This document shows, piece by piece, positions 13,631-22,208 of a DNA stretch of 55,180 nucleotides (position 1 is the stretch's first letter; every line of letters starts with the position of its first letter). The position numbers and the translations under genes were made by a program. The notes beneath the pieces are model-generated. The model was not told where the DNA came from. It saw only the letters and a program-made list of their open reading frames with translations, and did not search any database. This DNA is from a virus: positions 1-55,180 of the IMG/VR virus record IMGVR_UViG_3300036845_000183. The stretch is one strand, 5' to 3'.

Positions 13631-16600
13631 TCAGGACAGCAAGCATTCGGAGCAGCGTTAAACCAGGGCTTTGGCACGGGTGGTGAAGGCGCCCCCGAGC
13701 CGCCGCTTGACCTAAGCCCGCCAAGCCCAGGCGCCGCGACGCCCGACCAACAGTCGCCGGTATTCGGGTCCGCAACCTCGGGCATGACGTTCGGCCAGCC
13801 GAAGTACACTACTGACCCGAACGCCACTGCGCTGGACCAGTCGGCTAGCCTCATTCAGCAGCGAATCGACCAAGCTACCAAGATCAGCAACAACCCGTTT
13901 GCCGCGATCTTCGCGCCGGACGAAGTCGCCAAGGCGCGGGACTTTGTGCCACAGGCTGCCGACGCGCTGCAGAAGATCAAGCAACAGCAGCAAACCGGCA
14001 TCGACGCCAAAGACACCGCGCGCAACTGGGGCTTGACCAACCCGAATCAGTTCGGGCCGCAAACGACCGACACGACGCTTGCAAACGAGGCGTTGCGGCA
14101 GTGGAAGGACGAAGGCAATTTCAACGCGTACAAGGCGTTGAGCGGCCTCGGGCCGGAATGGAAGAACCGTGCCGAGCTGTACATGCCCGACGCCATGGGC
14201 AAGTTCGCAACGCACGTCAACGCGGTGCAGGACGGCATTACGGCGCTGAATGCCGCGGTCAACACGCGCAGCCAGACGGCGTACGAAGCGGCGCGTGACA
14301 AGTTGATCAAGAGCAACGATTTGTCGGCTATCGGCGTGCGGCCGGAGAACATCCCCGGCACCAAAGAGGGCTGGCTTGCGGCGCGCGGGCCGCTGGAGGC
14401 ACAGTACAATCAGGCGTCGCGCACCATCAAGGCGTTTCAGACGCGCCAGGACCAGCTCAATCAAGCCACGCCAATCACTGACGAGAAAGTTGGTAGCCGT
14501 ATCGAAGGTACGTTTCAATTCGGCAACGGCGAGACTGTGCCGGGCTTCAAGGCTGTATCGCTGCCCGGTTACGGCGATGTGCAAGGCGTCATGGGGCCGC
14601 CAGGCAGCAAAGACATTGCGCAGCGCGGCGTGACGTGGTCGAACGCAGCGCCCGAACAGGTCAAGACTGTGCAGGAGCAGACCAAGGCGCCCGAGGTGCA
14701 AGGCGCCATCAACAAGTACAAAATGGCGCGCGAGTTCAATGAAACTGCGCAAAACGACAAAATGTACAAATCGGCCGCCGGCATTGCGCTGATCAGCGAC
14801 GAACTGGGCGCGATCGGCCGCGACGTGTCGGAGGGCTCGAAAGCCGCTGGCAGCATCGGCCTGACGAAGATGCTGGAGGCGAAGTACGGCAGCGTCGACA
14901 ATGCACGCAACAAGCTTGCGCAAGAGGCCAGCGCCTTGAAAGACTGGCTGAGCAAAGGCGGCGATAAGAACCCGCGCCTGTCGCCACCGAGCATTCAGGG
15001 CATCAAGGACGTGGCGCAGTACAAGCACGACCAAGCGTTGAAAGAAGTACGGGACCGCATCGGGCAGCCGCTCGAAACCGCTGGCCGCTACGGCATGATC
15101 TTGAAGAACCTCGGGCTTGACAAGGAAATTACGGACAGCCCCGAAATTCGCGGCGTTTATGACCAGGCGCTGGCGCGCGGCAACAAGGAACTCGATAGTT
15201 ACCCCATGGTGGCGATCGGCGACCGTCGCGTCATGCTCCCGAGCGGCAGCAGCGTGCAAGGCGCCATCCAGGGCACGATGCAGCATCCGGCCTTGACAAC
15301 GCCCGCACAGCCGGCGCAAGGTGGCGGTGCGCCGGCCTTAACCGGAGCTGGTACTAGCGGCCCCTCGGGGAGCCCTGGCCCAAATTCACCCGCAGGCGGT
15401 GCGGCCCCTACAGCCCCCCAGCCTCCAACTGTGCCTCCTGCGGGTGGAGGCGGCCCCGCCCCGCAGCCCCAAGTCATCGCTGGCCAGTCCGTGAATGCGC
15501 CGATGCCGCCGGGTGCGTCGCCAGGCTACATGCAGGCAACGCAGCGTATCGAAAGCGGCAACGAGGCCAGCCCGTGGGCCGCCGGCACGCCACGCTCCAG
15601 CGCGTCAGGTGCGTTCCAATTTATTAATTCAACATGGGCCGCCGACAAACCGCCGGGCGCCCCCGCTCGCGCGGGCGACGCCACGCCGCAGCAGCAAGCC
15701 GACGCCTTCGCCACCCGCACGGCGAAGAACGCCGCGACGCTGACCAAGGCCGGCTTGCCGGTGAACGATGTCAGCCTGTACGTGGCGCACAATCTCGGCG
15801 AAGGCGCCGGGCCGAAGCTGCTTCAGGCCGACCCGAATGCCGACGCACGATCAATTGTTGGTGATAAGGCCGCAAGCAACAACCCGCGATTTTTCCGCGG
15901 CAAGCCGACCGTGGCAACCGTGCTGCAGCGATATTCCGACGCAATGCAGCCTCCGCAGGGTGCATGGGGCCGGCTAAACAGTCTGTTCATGCAAGGTATT
16001 CCAGCCGGGCAGCGCGCACAGGCGGCTCGAAACGTTGGCACTGCAGCAACCGAAAACGCGCCGGCCATCGGTTCGACGCTCGGCGCCATCGGAGGGTCAG
16101 TTGCCGGGCCGCTGGGCACGGTTGGCGGCGGGGCGGCGGGCGGCGCCGGCGGCCAAGTGCTCAAGGACTACCTGCAGGGTAACCCACAAAGCCCGACAAA
16201 CATCGCTGAGCAGGGTGCACTGGGTGGCGTGCTCGGCGTCGCGCCGGCCGGCAAGCCGTTGGTTGGATTGGCGACGCGCGTGCTCGGCGCGGGCAGTGTA
16301 GAAGCTGGCGCGGAGGCGGCGCGCGGCGGCAGTGCAGAGGACGTGGTCAAGGCCGGCGCGGTCGGGTCCGCGGCGGCGGCCGGCGGCGAAGCGCTGGGCC
16401 GCTTCATCGGCTATTTGGGCCGCCAAGCGCATCAGTTCGTGAGCAAGTACACGCAACCAGCGCAGAAAGAGCTGTTCGAACACGGGACAAACTTGGCCGA
16501 AGCACGGGCGACGCTGGAGAGCACGGAGCCCAAGTTGCCGGGCGATGGCGGCGACAACCCGAAGTATGTCGCTGCTGAGAAAGCGGAGGAAAAGTCAAAG

Positions 16601-17599
16601 GCTGCGATCGAAAAGCTTGGTCACGATCCTGACGACATCGCCTATGCGGCCGAACAGGCAAACCAAAAGGCGACCAAGGGCGAGGCGAACATGGAACGCC
16701 CGCTTGCGGCCGAAAAAGCTTCGGTCGGGCGGGGCTACCAGGCGCAGCGTGCGGAATTGGCTGCAACGCCAGTCAATCAGCACGTCGTGAACTCAGACGG
16801 TTCTGCATGGGACGCGTCCAAAGGCTACGGCATTGCGGACGGCCCCAAATCAATGGTTCGGACGGCTGAGAACCCGAAAGGCGCGGTCGACGAAGCCTAC
16901 GCGGCCGATGCGGAGAGCGCGCAACGGCTTGCGTCGGCGCCGGCCGCCAGTCCTGCGGAGCGCTGGGGCAACGTCGAAAAGGCGCAAGCCGAACTGCTCA
17001 GGAAGGAGCGTGACGCCTATGCGAACAATGATACGACGCGTGCGAACGCCATGCGCACGATGGCGACTAGTCTTCGCGGCGAGCAGGCTCGCATTGCGCG
17101 TGGGTTGCTTCCCGAAGGTCGCGCGCAATCGTTCATGGACGAATTGCATGACCTTGACGAACGGTACGCCAAGGTAATGAAGCTCAGCGAAGGCATCAAG
17201 CAGAGCAAGCTTGATTCGCTGCTGTCGAAGAACACACCGGAGAGCCGGGAGTTCGAAACGAACTTCAAGCGTATCGCGGGCGACGATGTATCGGCTATTC
17301 GCACGTTCAACGCGATCAAGGCCAATGCGCGCAACTCGCTCGGCGGCGAAGCAAAGCTCATGCTTCCCGTGATCGCGGGCGAAGTGACGGCGAACGCAAC
17401 GGGCATTCCGACCATGGGCGCCGCGTCGGCCGCAATTGGGCTGCACCGAACCTACAAGATCCTGGGTGACTGGCTGAGCGCGAAGGCGCTTGGCAAGACG
17501 GTCAAGTTTGCCGATTTCATGCGCCAGGAGACGAAGGCGCCGACCGTGAACGTCGGCGGACGCGCCGCGGTCGGAGCAGCACAGGAGGCACAGCAATGA
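13628..17599 (+). CDS. Internal virion/ejection protein with lytic transglycosylase domain
   Basis: A 1,323-residue protein. Residues 1-540 are helical and rich in Ala, Gln and Asn; 545-625 is a Pro/Gly linker; about 630-770 is an SLT-like muramidase domain (ATQRIESGNEASPWAAGTPR, then SSASGAFQFINSTW, with the catalytic Glu in RIESG and the typical SGAFQF); 815-860 is a Gly/Ala-rich segment that could cross the membrane (GSTLGAIGGSVAGPLGTVGG); the rest is helical. This layout fits proteins ejected into the periplasm to open peptidoglycan and form a DNA channel, as with T7 gp16. Start ATG lies in a hairpin. Confidence 0.88.
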   Translation: MSGQQAFGAALNQGFGTGGEGAPEPPLDLSPPSPGAATPDQQSPVFGSATSGMTFGQPKYTTDPNATALDQSASLIQQRIDQATKISNNPFAAIFAPDEVAKARDFVPQAADALQKIKQQQQTGIDAKDTARNWGLTNPNQFGPQTTDTTLANEALRQWKDEGNFNAYKALSGLGPEWKNRAELYMPDAMGKFATHVNAVQDGITALNAAVNTRSQTAYEAARDKLIKSNDLSAIGVRPENIPGTKEGWLAARGPLEAQYNQASRTIKAFQTRQDQLNQATPITDEKVGSRIEGTFQFGNGETVPGFKAVSLPGYGDVQGVMGPPGSKDIAQRGVTWSNAAPEQVKTVQEQTKAPEVQGAINKYKMAREFNETAQNDKMYKSAAGIALISDELGAIGRDVSEGSKAAGSIGLTKMLEAKYGSVDNARNKLAQEASALKDWLSKGGDKNPRLSPPSIQGIKDVAQYKHDQALKEVRDRIGQPLETAGRYGMILKNLGLDKEITDSPEIRGVYDQALARGNKELDSYPMVAIGDRRVMLPSGSSVQGAIQGTMQHPALTTPAQPAQGGGAPALTGAGTSGPSGSPGPNSPAGGAAPTAPQPPTVPPAGGGGPAPQPQVIAGQSVNAPMPPGASPGYMQATQRIESGNEASPWAAGTPRSSASGAFQFINSTWAADKPPGAPARAGDATPQQQADAFATRTAKNAATLTKAGLPVNDVSLYVAHNLGEGAGPKLLQADPNADARSIVGDKAASNNPRFFRGKPTVATVLQRYSDAMQPPQGAWGRLNSLFMQGIPAGQRAQAARNVGTAATENAPAIGSTLGAIGGSVAGPLGTVGGGAAGGAGGQVLKDYLQGNPQSPTNIAEQGALGGVLGVAPAGKPLVGLATRVLGAGSVEAGAEAARGGSAEDVVKAGAVGSAAAAGGEALGRFIGYLGRQAHQFVSKYTQPAQKELFEHGTNLAEARATLESTEPKLPGDGGDNPKYVAAEKAEEKSKAAIEKLGHDPDDIAYAAEQANQKATKGEANMERPLAAEKASVGRGYQAQRAELAATPVNQHVVNSDGSAWDASKGYGIADGPKSMVRTAENPKGAVDEAYAADAESAQRLASAPAASPAERWGNVEKAQAELLRKERDAYANNDTTRANAMRTMATSLRGEQARIARGLLPEGRAQSFMDELHDLDERYAKVMKLSEGIKQSKLDSLLSKNTPESREFETNFKRIAGDDVSAIRTFNAIKANARNSLGGEAKLMLPVIAGEVTANATGIPTMGAASAAIGLHRTYKILGDWLSAKALGKTVKFADFMRQETKAPTVNVGGRAAVGAAQEAQQ

Positions 17600-17865
17600 T
17601 GCACGACTTGCCACTGCTCCAGCAGCTAACCAAGCAGCTCGAAACTTCGGGCACGAAGGACGCGCGTAACAAGGCGATTGCTATTTTGCGTGACCGCGGC
17701 CACATGCACAAGGATTCGGAGCGGTTGACTGCGGAGGGCCAGAGGCGGGATGCGATGGGCGCCGCCGGCCGCGCAATCGACAGAGCTTCGAAGGCGAGCG
17801 GGAAGCCTCCGCACCATTACGAGTACAACCCGCATACGAACAGAGCGACTTTGAAGAAGCGATGA
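17596..17865 (+). CDS. Small unknown protein
   Basis: An 89-residue basic helical protein, MMHDLPLLQQLTKQLETSGT. ATG overlaps the ejection protein's TGA (ATGATG). Rich in Arg/Lys and His at the C-terminus (HHYEYNPHTNRATLKKR). It may accompany the ejection protein in the virion; function unknown. Confidence 0.55.
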   Translation: MMHDLPLLQQLTKQLETSGTKDARNKAIAILRDRGHMHKDSERLTAEGQRRDAMGAAGRAIDRASKASGKPPHHYEYNPHTNRATLKKR

Positions 17866-17866
17866 C

Positions 17867-18178
17867 GTGCTTCCCTGGTTAAACCAGTTCCAACCCAAGC
17901 AACCTGAGACGCCGCGGCAAACCATGCTGCGGCGTATTGGCGAGGGCGTGCCCCTCGAACTGGCGACACGCGCTGCTGGCGTAACGATGGACAGCCTCAA
18001 GGGCGACCCGGAGGCTGACAAAGCGCTGGCCGAAGGCGAAATCCTGCTATTCGAGCGCGCACGCGACAGCGGCGTTACCGGCGTCGTCAGGGCTGCGATG
18101 CGTCGGGAGGCGAATAGTTGGCTTCCCAAGGCAGAGGTGCAGACTGGGCTTTCGCTGGAGGACTATCTGAAAGACTAG
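17867..18178 (+). CDS. Small helical protein, possible terminase small subunit
   Basis: A 103-residue protein with GTG start. The stretch MLRRIGEGVPLELATRAAGV followed by TMDSLKGDPEADKALAEGEI resembles the helix-turn-helix and following helices of short terminase small subunits. No other small terminase candidate is seen near the large subunit (32588-34126), so this is the best guess, weakly supported. The last 91 bases overlap a convergent minus-strand gene. Confidence 0.45.
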   Translation: MLPWLNQFQPKQPETPRQTMLRRIGEGVPLELATRAAGVTMDSLKGDPEADKALAEGEILLFERARDSGVTGVVRAAMRREANSWLPKAEVQTGLSLEDYLKD

Positions 18179-18308
18179 GCCAGACGACTTTCGGATTGTA
18201 ACCGGAGAACAGTGGCGGCCCTTCTCGCACTGACATCGGCGGCAAGTCCATAAACGGCGCGCGGTTGTCTTTGTCGCGTCGCAGCGCTTCGGGAATGTCT
18301 TCGTTCAT
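18087..18308 (-). CDS. Unknown Pro-rich small protein
   Basis: A 73-residue Pro-rich protein, MNEDIPEALRRDKDNRAPFM. Start set by ATGA overlap with the upstream gene. It overlaps the end of the convergent gene 17867-18178 by 91 bases; both may be real. Confidence 0.5.
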   Translation of the reverse strand: MNEDIPEALRRDKDNRAPFMDLPPMSVREGPPLFSGYNPKVVWPSLSDSPPAKAQSAPLPWEANYSPPDASQP

Positions 18309-18436
18309 CCCAGCCCCCATGGAAGCCCCAGCCACGGCGTCGGCTTCGATTTCAGGTCTCTCCGAACCAAGCGTACGATCCGGTATGCGTGTCGCGCCAC
18401 GCTAACGGCGCCGATTGCAGCAAGTACATAGATCAT
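18305..18436 (-). CDS. Tiny membrane protein
   Basis: A 43-residue protein, MIYVLAAIGAVSVARHAYRI then a positively charged tail. One membrane helix. ATG at 18436 overlaps the GcrA-like stop (ATGA) and has GGAGGG upstream. Confidence 0.55.
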   Translation of the reverse strand: MIYVLAAIGAVSVARHAYRIVRLVRRDLKSKPTPWLGLPWGLG

Positions 18437-18813
18437 ACAACCCTCCGTGAAACGTGTTGATGAAATGCGCAGTAGCGAAAATCTATCGTTGACAGACCGC
18501 AGAACATCGCACCAACCGGCCACTTGCACATGCCGTCTTTAAGCTGGTCGAAGGTCACGGCGTCATCGGGTGGCGGCTCCACAGGGACGATTTTCTTTGC
18601 CCGCGCCACTACGGGTTTCTTCTCATACACCCGATGTTGATGGCCGCCGAACTTCGTATTCAGCGATCTGATACCGTACCGGCTGCGGAAGCTCATGATG
18701 GCGTTTCGCGTAGTGCCGAGTTCTTTCGCGATGCTGAGGCCGGAGCCACCTTCGGCCGAAAGTTTCGTGACCGCGGACAAGCGGTCGTCGTGCGTCATGT
18801 TTGCCCAGATCAT
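18433..18813 (-). CDS. GcrA-like transcription regulator
   Basis: A 126-residue protein. N-terminal helix-turn-helix (LSAVTKLSAEGGSGLSIAKE, then LGTTRNAIMSFRSRYGIRS; residues 11-50), a Lys/Pro linker, and a C-terminal zinc site CKWPVGAMFCG...YCAFH (C96, C105, C115, H118), the pattern CxWPxG...FCG...YCxxH of GcrA. Cellular GcrA controls methylation-dependent sigma70 promoters in Alphaproteobacteria, so a phage homologue may redirect host RNA polymerase; that is inferred. ATG at 18813; an in-frame TTG at 18819 also exists. It lies with small membrane genes in a minus-strand group facing the virion genes. Confidence 0.72.
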   Translation of the reverse strand: MIWANMTHDDRLSAVTKLSAEGGSGLSIAKELGTTRNAIMSFRSRYGIRSLNTKFGGHQHRVYEKKPVVARAKKIVPVEPPPDDAVTFDQLKDGMCKWPVGAMFCGLSTIDFRYCAFHQHVSRRVV

Positions 18814-18815
18814 TT

Positions 18816-18968
18816 TCAAATTCCGTTGATCGCAATCACGCTGATGAAAAATAGCACAATCAGCGCACCAGTGCCAAGTAACGCACCGATAAAGACGCGT
18901 GCTGCGGTTTCGCCAAATGCGAAGGCGATAAATCCAGCCAAGCCGGCAGCGATCAGCAGGATGTGCAT
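18816..18968 (-). CDS. Small membrane protein, two helices
   Basis: A 50-residue protein: MHILLIAAGLAGFIAFAFGE and GALLGTGALIVLFFISVIAI are two membrane helices with a short loop. ATG at 18968 with GAGGG seven bases upstream. Holin-like in form but with no lysis neighbours; function unknown. Confidence 0.5.
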   Translation of the reverse strand: MHILLIAAGLAGFIAFAFGETAARVFIGALLGTGALIVLFFISVIAINGI

Positions 18969-18979
18969 TTTACAACCCT

Positions 18980-19069
18980 CTAAGTGAAAAACAGGTACCA
19001 AACGGAGTACATCGCCAGCGCGACCGCGCCTTGCGGAATTGCCAAGATGTAGAACATGCGGTCGCTCAT
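18980..19069 (-). CDS. 29-residue membrane peptide
   Basis: MSDRMFYILAIPQGAVALAM then YSVWYLFFT: a single hydrophobic helix. It overlaps the upstream stop as ATGA. Shortest gene called here; the tight overlap and clean ATG are the main support. Confidence 0.4.
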   Translation of the reverse strand: MSDRMFYILAIPQGAVALAMYSVWYLFFT

Positions 19070-19272
19070 GATCGCGGCCTCACGTAAACCCAGTGCGTGG
19101 CGTCGGCTCCTGCTTTTTCGAGCCATCCGATGGCGATGGTAGCGCGTACTTCTGCCCTTGAGAACTCATCAGCGCTCGCGGCTTCCACCGCACGCCGTGC
19201 TGCGACCGTAGCCAGAACAGCCCACAGACGTTTCGATTCTCGCAGGACGGGTATGGACGTTTTGTTGCTCAT
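19066..19272 (-). CDS. Small unknown protein
   Basis: A 68-residue protein, MSNKTSIPVLRESKRLWAVL, with an Ala-rich helix (VAARRAVEAASADEFSRAEV) and a final strand (THWVYVRPRS). First gene of the leftward group, expressed from the promoter at 19371-19399. Confidence 0.6.
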   Translation of the reverse strand: MSNKTSIPVLRESKRLWAVLATVAARRAVEAASADEFSRAEVRATIAIGWLEKAGADATHWVYVRPRS

Positions 19273-19471
19273 CGTTAGCTCCAGGCAGATGCGCAGTAGG
19301 TTGGAATCTACGGCAGTCCCTGCGCATCCTTTTGCCCCTCCACCGCGTTTCCGAGGGCGCCAATTTTGCGTGTGTACGCCTAAAATGTATGACAGTCAAG
19401 AGCCTATTTGACGTCCGCCGCATTGTTCTGTACCGTGTGCTTGAGTTTGTCATACAATCGGAGGCCAAACA
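19273..19471. promoter_or_regulatory. Divergent intergenic region with TGTCATACA repeats
   Basis: 199 bases separate the leftward small genes from the rightward virion genes. It holds the minus-strand promoter (19371-19399), whose 25-bp core is repeated upstream of 46676, and a forward-facing TTTGTCATACAATCGGAGG (19447-19465) just before the GTG at 19472. No gene seen. Confidence 0.55.
19371..19399 (-). promoter_or_regulatory. Promoter with TGTCATACATTTT spacer (copy 1)
   Basis: Minus strand: TTGACT (19399-19394), 17-base spacer, TACACA (19376-19371). The spacer begins GTCATACATTTTAGGCG. The same boxes and 22 of 25 core bases recur at 46685-46709, so this looks like a defined promoter class, not chance. 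Confidence 0.6.
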
Positions 19472-20230
19472 GTGGTCAATATCGTCAACCAGGGCACGCT
19501 TGGCGGCGGGTTTCGCCATTATTCCGGCCTCTTGCCTGCGATCAACGGCGCGGGCGATCCGCATCACGCATCTGTACGCCTTTTCCACGTCCCGGCGGCC
19601 AACGTGGCGACGATTTTTCGCGGCGACATCATGGTGTTCGGCGGCGCCGTAGTCGGCAACCAGGGCGCGGCGGATATCCCGTCGAACATTTCGGCGCCAT
19701 CCACCTCAGTTGTGATCGGCAACGGCGGTGGTTCGGGGCTCGGTAACCAATCGATCGCGCCGAACGTCATCAAATGGACGCCTGGCGACGCTACCACAAC
19801 CAGCATCATCGCGGGTGTTTGCGTCGGCTTCGGCCCGCTTACGCTGTACATGGCCAAGAACGGCTTTCAGTACATCCCGACGCTTACGGAGGCCTGGGTC
19901 TATGTCGAGACCGACCCGGAAATCGAGATGTACGCGACTGTTCCGACCGTACCTGGCACCGCATTCAATTTGCTGCTCAACGACGGTTGCGACGTCAAGG
20001 CGAACGCTGGTTTCCAGTCAACGCGGTTCGGCGTGTCCGGCGTGTCGATCGACCCGGCTTCTTTCGCCACCACGGCGACGCTGCCGCTTCGCGTGCTGTC
20101 GTCCGGCGAGCAGATCGGCAACGACCCGACCGCCACCGGCTTCGTTGCGAAGGTGACCTTCAACAAGCTTCGCCACTACAAAGGCAACCCCGGCAGCGCC
20201 GCCGCGAACGTTCCGTTCGTCGCGGATTAA
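19472..20230 (+). CDS. Virion-type structural protein, possible decoration protein
   Basis: A 252-residue beta-rich, Gly/Ala/Thr-rich protein starting GTG with GGAGG seven bases upstream. No catalytic motifs; composition (many small residues, few charges) is typical of phage head or tail decoration proteins. It is the first gene of the long rightward block. Assignment is by composition and place only. Confidence 0.5.
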   Translation: MVNIVNQGTLGGGFRHYSGLLPAINGAGDPHHASVRLFHVPAANVATIFRGDIMVFGGAVVGNQGAADIPSNISAPSTSVVIGNGGGSGLGNQSIAPNVIKWTPGDATTTSIIAGVCVGFGPLTLYMAKNGFQYIPTLTEAWVYVETDPEIEMYATVPTVPGTAFNLLLNDGCDVKANAGFQSTRFGVSGVSIDPASFATTATLPLRVLSSGEQIGNDPTATGFVAKVTFNKLRHYKGNPGSAAANVPFVAD

Positions 20231-20244
20231 CAGGAGCAACCACG

Positions 20245-20769
20245 ATGAAGAAATTTCTGATTGCCGCGCTCTTTGCGCTGCTTCCTGCGATGGCGTTTGC
20301 GCAAACCGTCACGTCACTTCCCGAGGTCATCCCCTCCGGCGCCGTGACCGATCTCGGCAACGGCCCGCTGGAATACAAGCTGGTACAGGGCAACGCCGGC
20401 TTGTTTACGTCGCAAGGTTCCGGTACCGGCAGCACGTCGGGTTCGTCTACGGCGCTGACACTGACCGCGGTACCGACAACGCCGCCCTGCCAAGGTTGCA
20501 TCATCGCGGGCGCCGGCATCACATCGGGCACGACGGTAGCTGCATTCAATGCGGTTACCAGCATCACGCTTTCGGCGGCGATGACCGTAGTTGGCGGTAC
20601 CACGGTCACGTGGGGCGCCGCGTGCCCCGCTATCGGCAGCGCGCCTTCGGCTCTGGTGCAGGCCAGCGTCGGCGGCGATGTTCCGTTCTATACGCAGTCT
20701 CGCGTCTGCGGCTCCGGCAACTTCGGCCCTGGCGCTCAGGTACTGCCCTTCGCCATCGGCGCGCACTGA
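20245..20769 (+). CDS. Exported protein 1 (signal peptide), virion-like
   Basis: A 174-residue protein. MKKFLIAALFALLPAMAFA then QT is a classic Sec signal peptide with AxA cleavage. The mature part is beta-rich and Thr/Gly-rich with Cys in PPCQGCIIAG, AACPA and RVCGSG, possibly disulfide-bonded outside the cytoplasm. AGGAG precedes the ATG. Directly followed by the O-antigen ligase-like gene. Confidence 0.65.
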   Translation: MKKFLIAALFALLPAMAFAQTVTSLPEVIPSGAVTDLGNGPLEYKLVQGNAGLFTSQGSGTGSTSGSSTALTLTAVPTTPPCQGCIIAGAGITSGTTVAAFNAVTSITLSAAMTVVGGTTVTWGAACPAIGSAPSALVQASVGGDVPFYTQSRVCGSGNFGPGAQVLPFAIGAH

Positions 20770-20772
20770 GTT

Positions 20773-21843
20773 GTGTTCTGGCTGGGCGCCATCGTCGCAC
20801 TTTGCTACGTTCCGGGCTTAACCGGAGCGTATATTGCGACGCAGTGGCCCGTCTTGGCCGTGGTCATGTCGTTCGGTTTGTTGCGTAGCGCCCCGTTTAC
20901 GTTGCTTCATTTACTCGGGGCGCTTTTTCTTCTTTACGCTGCGGTGCATGCGTTCTTCACGCCCGCCCCCCATGACGCGGTGTTCGGCCTGTGGCTGGTC
21001 GTCATCATGGCGCTGACCGTCCGGTTTGGGTCGACCGTGACTGACACGCGCGGACTGTACGCGGGCTTGGCGCTCGGCGCCGCAGTATCGTCGGCCCTCG
21101 CTGTGGCGCAGTATTTCGGCCTGTACTGGCCGCCCATGTCGTCACCCGCGCCGGCAGGGCTCTACGTAAACAGCGTGCAGCAAGGTACTATTCTGGCGTT
21201 GCTGATCGTCGCCTTGATGACTGAGCGCATGTGGTTTTGGGCGCTGCCGCTTCTGCCGGGCTTGGTTCTGGCGCAGTCCCGCGGGGCATGGCTGGCCCTC
21301 GCAATCGGGCTGCTGGGTTGCCGCATCCGACATGTCGGAGTGCTGGGACTGGTTGTGGCGGTTGGCTGCGCTATTCTATCGGTCACGCTGTCATCATCCG
21401 ACCAGGAACGCATGCTGATCTGGAACGTCGCGTGGCACGGCCTGACATGGTTCGGTCGCGGACCTGGCATGTTCTATGCGGTGACGATTTGGCGAGAAGG
21501 TACGGCATGGTTTCCGGGATATGTGCACAATGACGCACTTCAGCTTATTTTCGAGTACGGCGTGGGGGCGGTGTTGCCGATCGCTGTTTTCGGTTTCGTG
21601 CTCAGTCGAACTGAGGCCAGAGAGTGGCCCGTTGTGCTCGCCTTTGTGGCGGCGAGCTGCTACACGATGCCGCTCTACATGCCGGTTACCGCTTTTCTGG
21701 CTCTGGTCGCTGTGGGGCGTGTTCTTCGTACTCATGCTCGGATTCTCGCTAGCAGCAATCACCGCCGACAGTTTGGCGTACCGAGGCGATCCGATGGCAG
21801 CTACCAAAGCGGCGCAACTGTTTCCGTGGAACCGAGTTATTAG
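20773..21843 (+). CDS. O-antigen ligase/polymerase-like membrane protein (WaaL/Wzy type)
   Basis: A 356-residue protein with 9-11 hydrophobic segments between 1 and 305. Diagnostic motifs of the Wzy_C/WaaL superfamily are visible: LAQSRGAWLALAIG (about 168-181) and, after the large external loop, VHNDALQLIFEYGVGAVLPI (about 250). Family members join or polymerise O-antigen units at the periplasmic face of the inner membrane. In a phage it could change host LPS to block re-adsorption by kin or rivals. The C-terminal 60 residues are polar and unlike the family. Lies between exported-protein genes, GTG start. Confidence 0.78.
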   Translation: MFWLGAIVALCYVPGLTGAYIATQWPVLAVVMSFGLLRSAPFTLLHLLGALFLLYAAVHAFFTPAPHDAVFGLWLVVIMALTVRFGSTVTDTRGLYAGLALGAAVSSALAVAQYFGLYWPPMSSPAPAGLYVNSVQQGTILALLIVALMTERMWFWALPLLPGLVLAQSRGAWLALAIGLLGCRIRHVGVLGLVVAVGCAILSVTLSSSDQERMLIWNVAWHGLTWFGRGPGMFYAVTIWREGTAWFPGYVHNDALQLIFEYGVGAVLPIAVFGFVLSRTEAREWPVVLAFVAASCYTMPLYMPVTAFLALVAVGRVLRTHARILASSNHRRQFGVPRRSDGSYQSGATVSVEPSY

Positions 21844-21857
21844 AGAGAGGGTGCCCC

Positions 21858-22208
21858 GTGGCTGATGTCGATGCGCTAAACCTGTACCCCAATAGCTACA
21901 TGGCGAAGGCCGTCAAGCTCGGGCAATCCCGGTTCATTTCGGTGGACCAGCCCTCGCTACCGATCGGATCGCAGAACAACGTGTCAATCGCCGCGGCAAC
22001 GACGCTGACGGTGCCCGCCACAGCCGGCTACGCGATCATTACGGCGGTCGGCGGCCCGCTCTACCTCACGACGGATGGCAGCACGCCATCGGCTGCGAAC
22101 TACTCGATTACGCTGGCCAGTGGTGCTTCGGTGTCGTTCTACGGCCAAGCGACCCTGACGGCAATCAAGGTGCAGGGTACCAGCATGTCGGTGGAGTACC
22201 TGCAGTGA
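21858..22208 (+). CDS. Small virion-associated-type protein
   Basis: A 116-residue beta-rich protein, MADVDALNLYPNSYMAKAVK; the C-terminal half (YLTTDGSTPSAANYSITLAS) looks like a small beta-sandwich. GTG start at 21858. Probably structural; no named family recognised. Confidence 0.5.
   Translation: MADVDALNLYPNSYMAKAVKLGQSRFISVDQPSLPIGSQNNVSIAAATTLTVPATAGYAIITAVGGPLYLTTDGSTPSAANYSITLASGASVSFYGQATLTAIKVQGTSMSVEYLQ

Noticed and set aside
13712-15319. 535-residue open frame on the minus strand opposite the ejection protein
   Set aside because: Rich in Arg, Ala and Leu without domains; it mirrors codon bias of the real gene on the plus strand and has no ribosome site.
17867-18178. Certain small terminase assignment
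   Set aside because: Only a weak helix-turn-helix resemblance; kept as a low-confidence suggestion.
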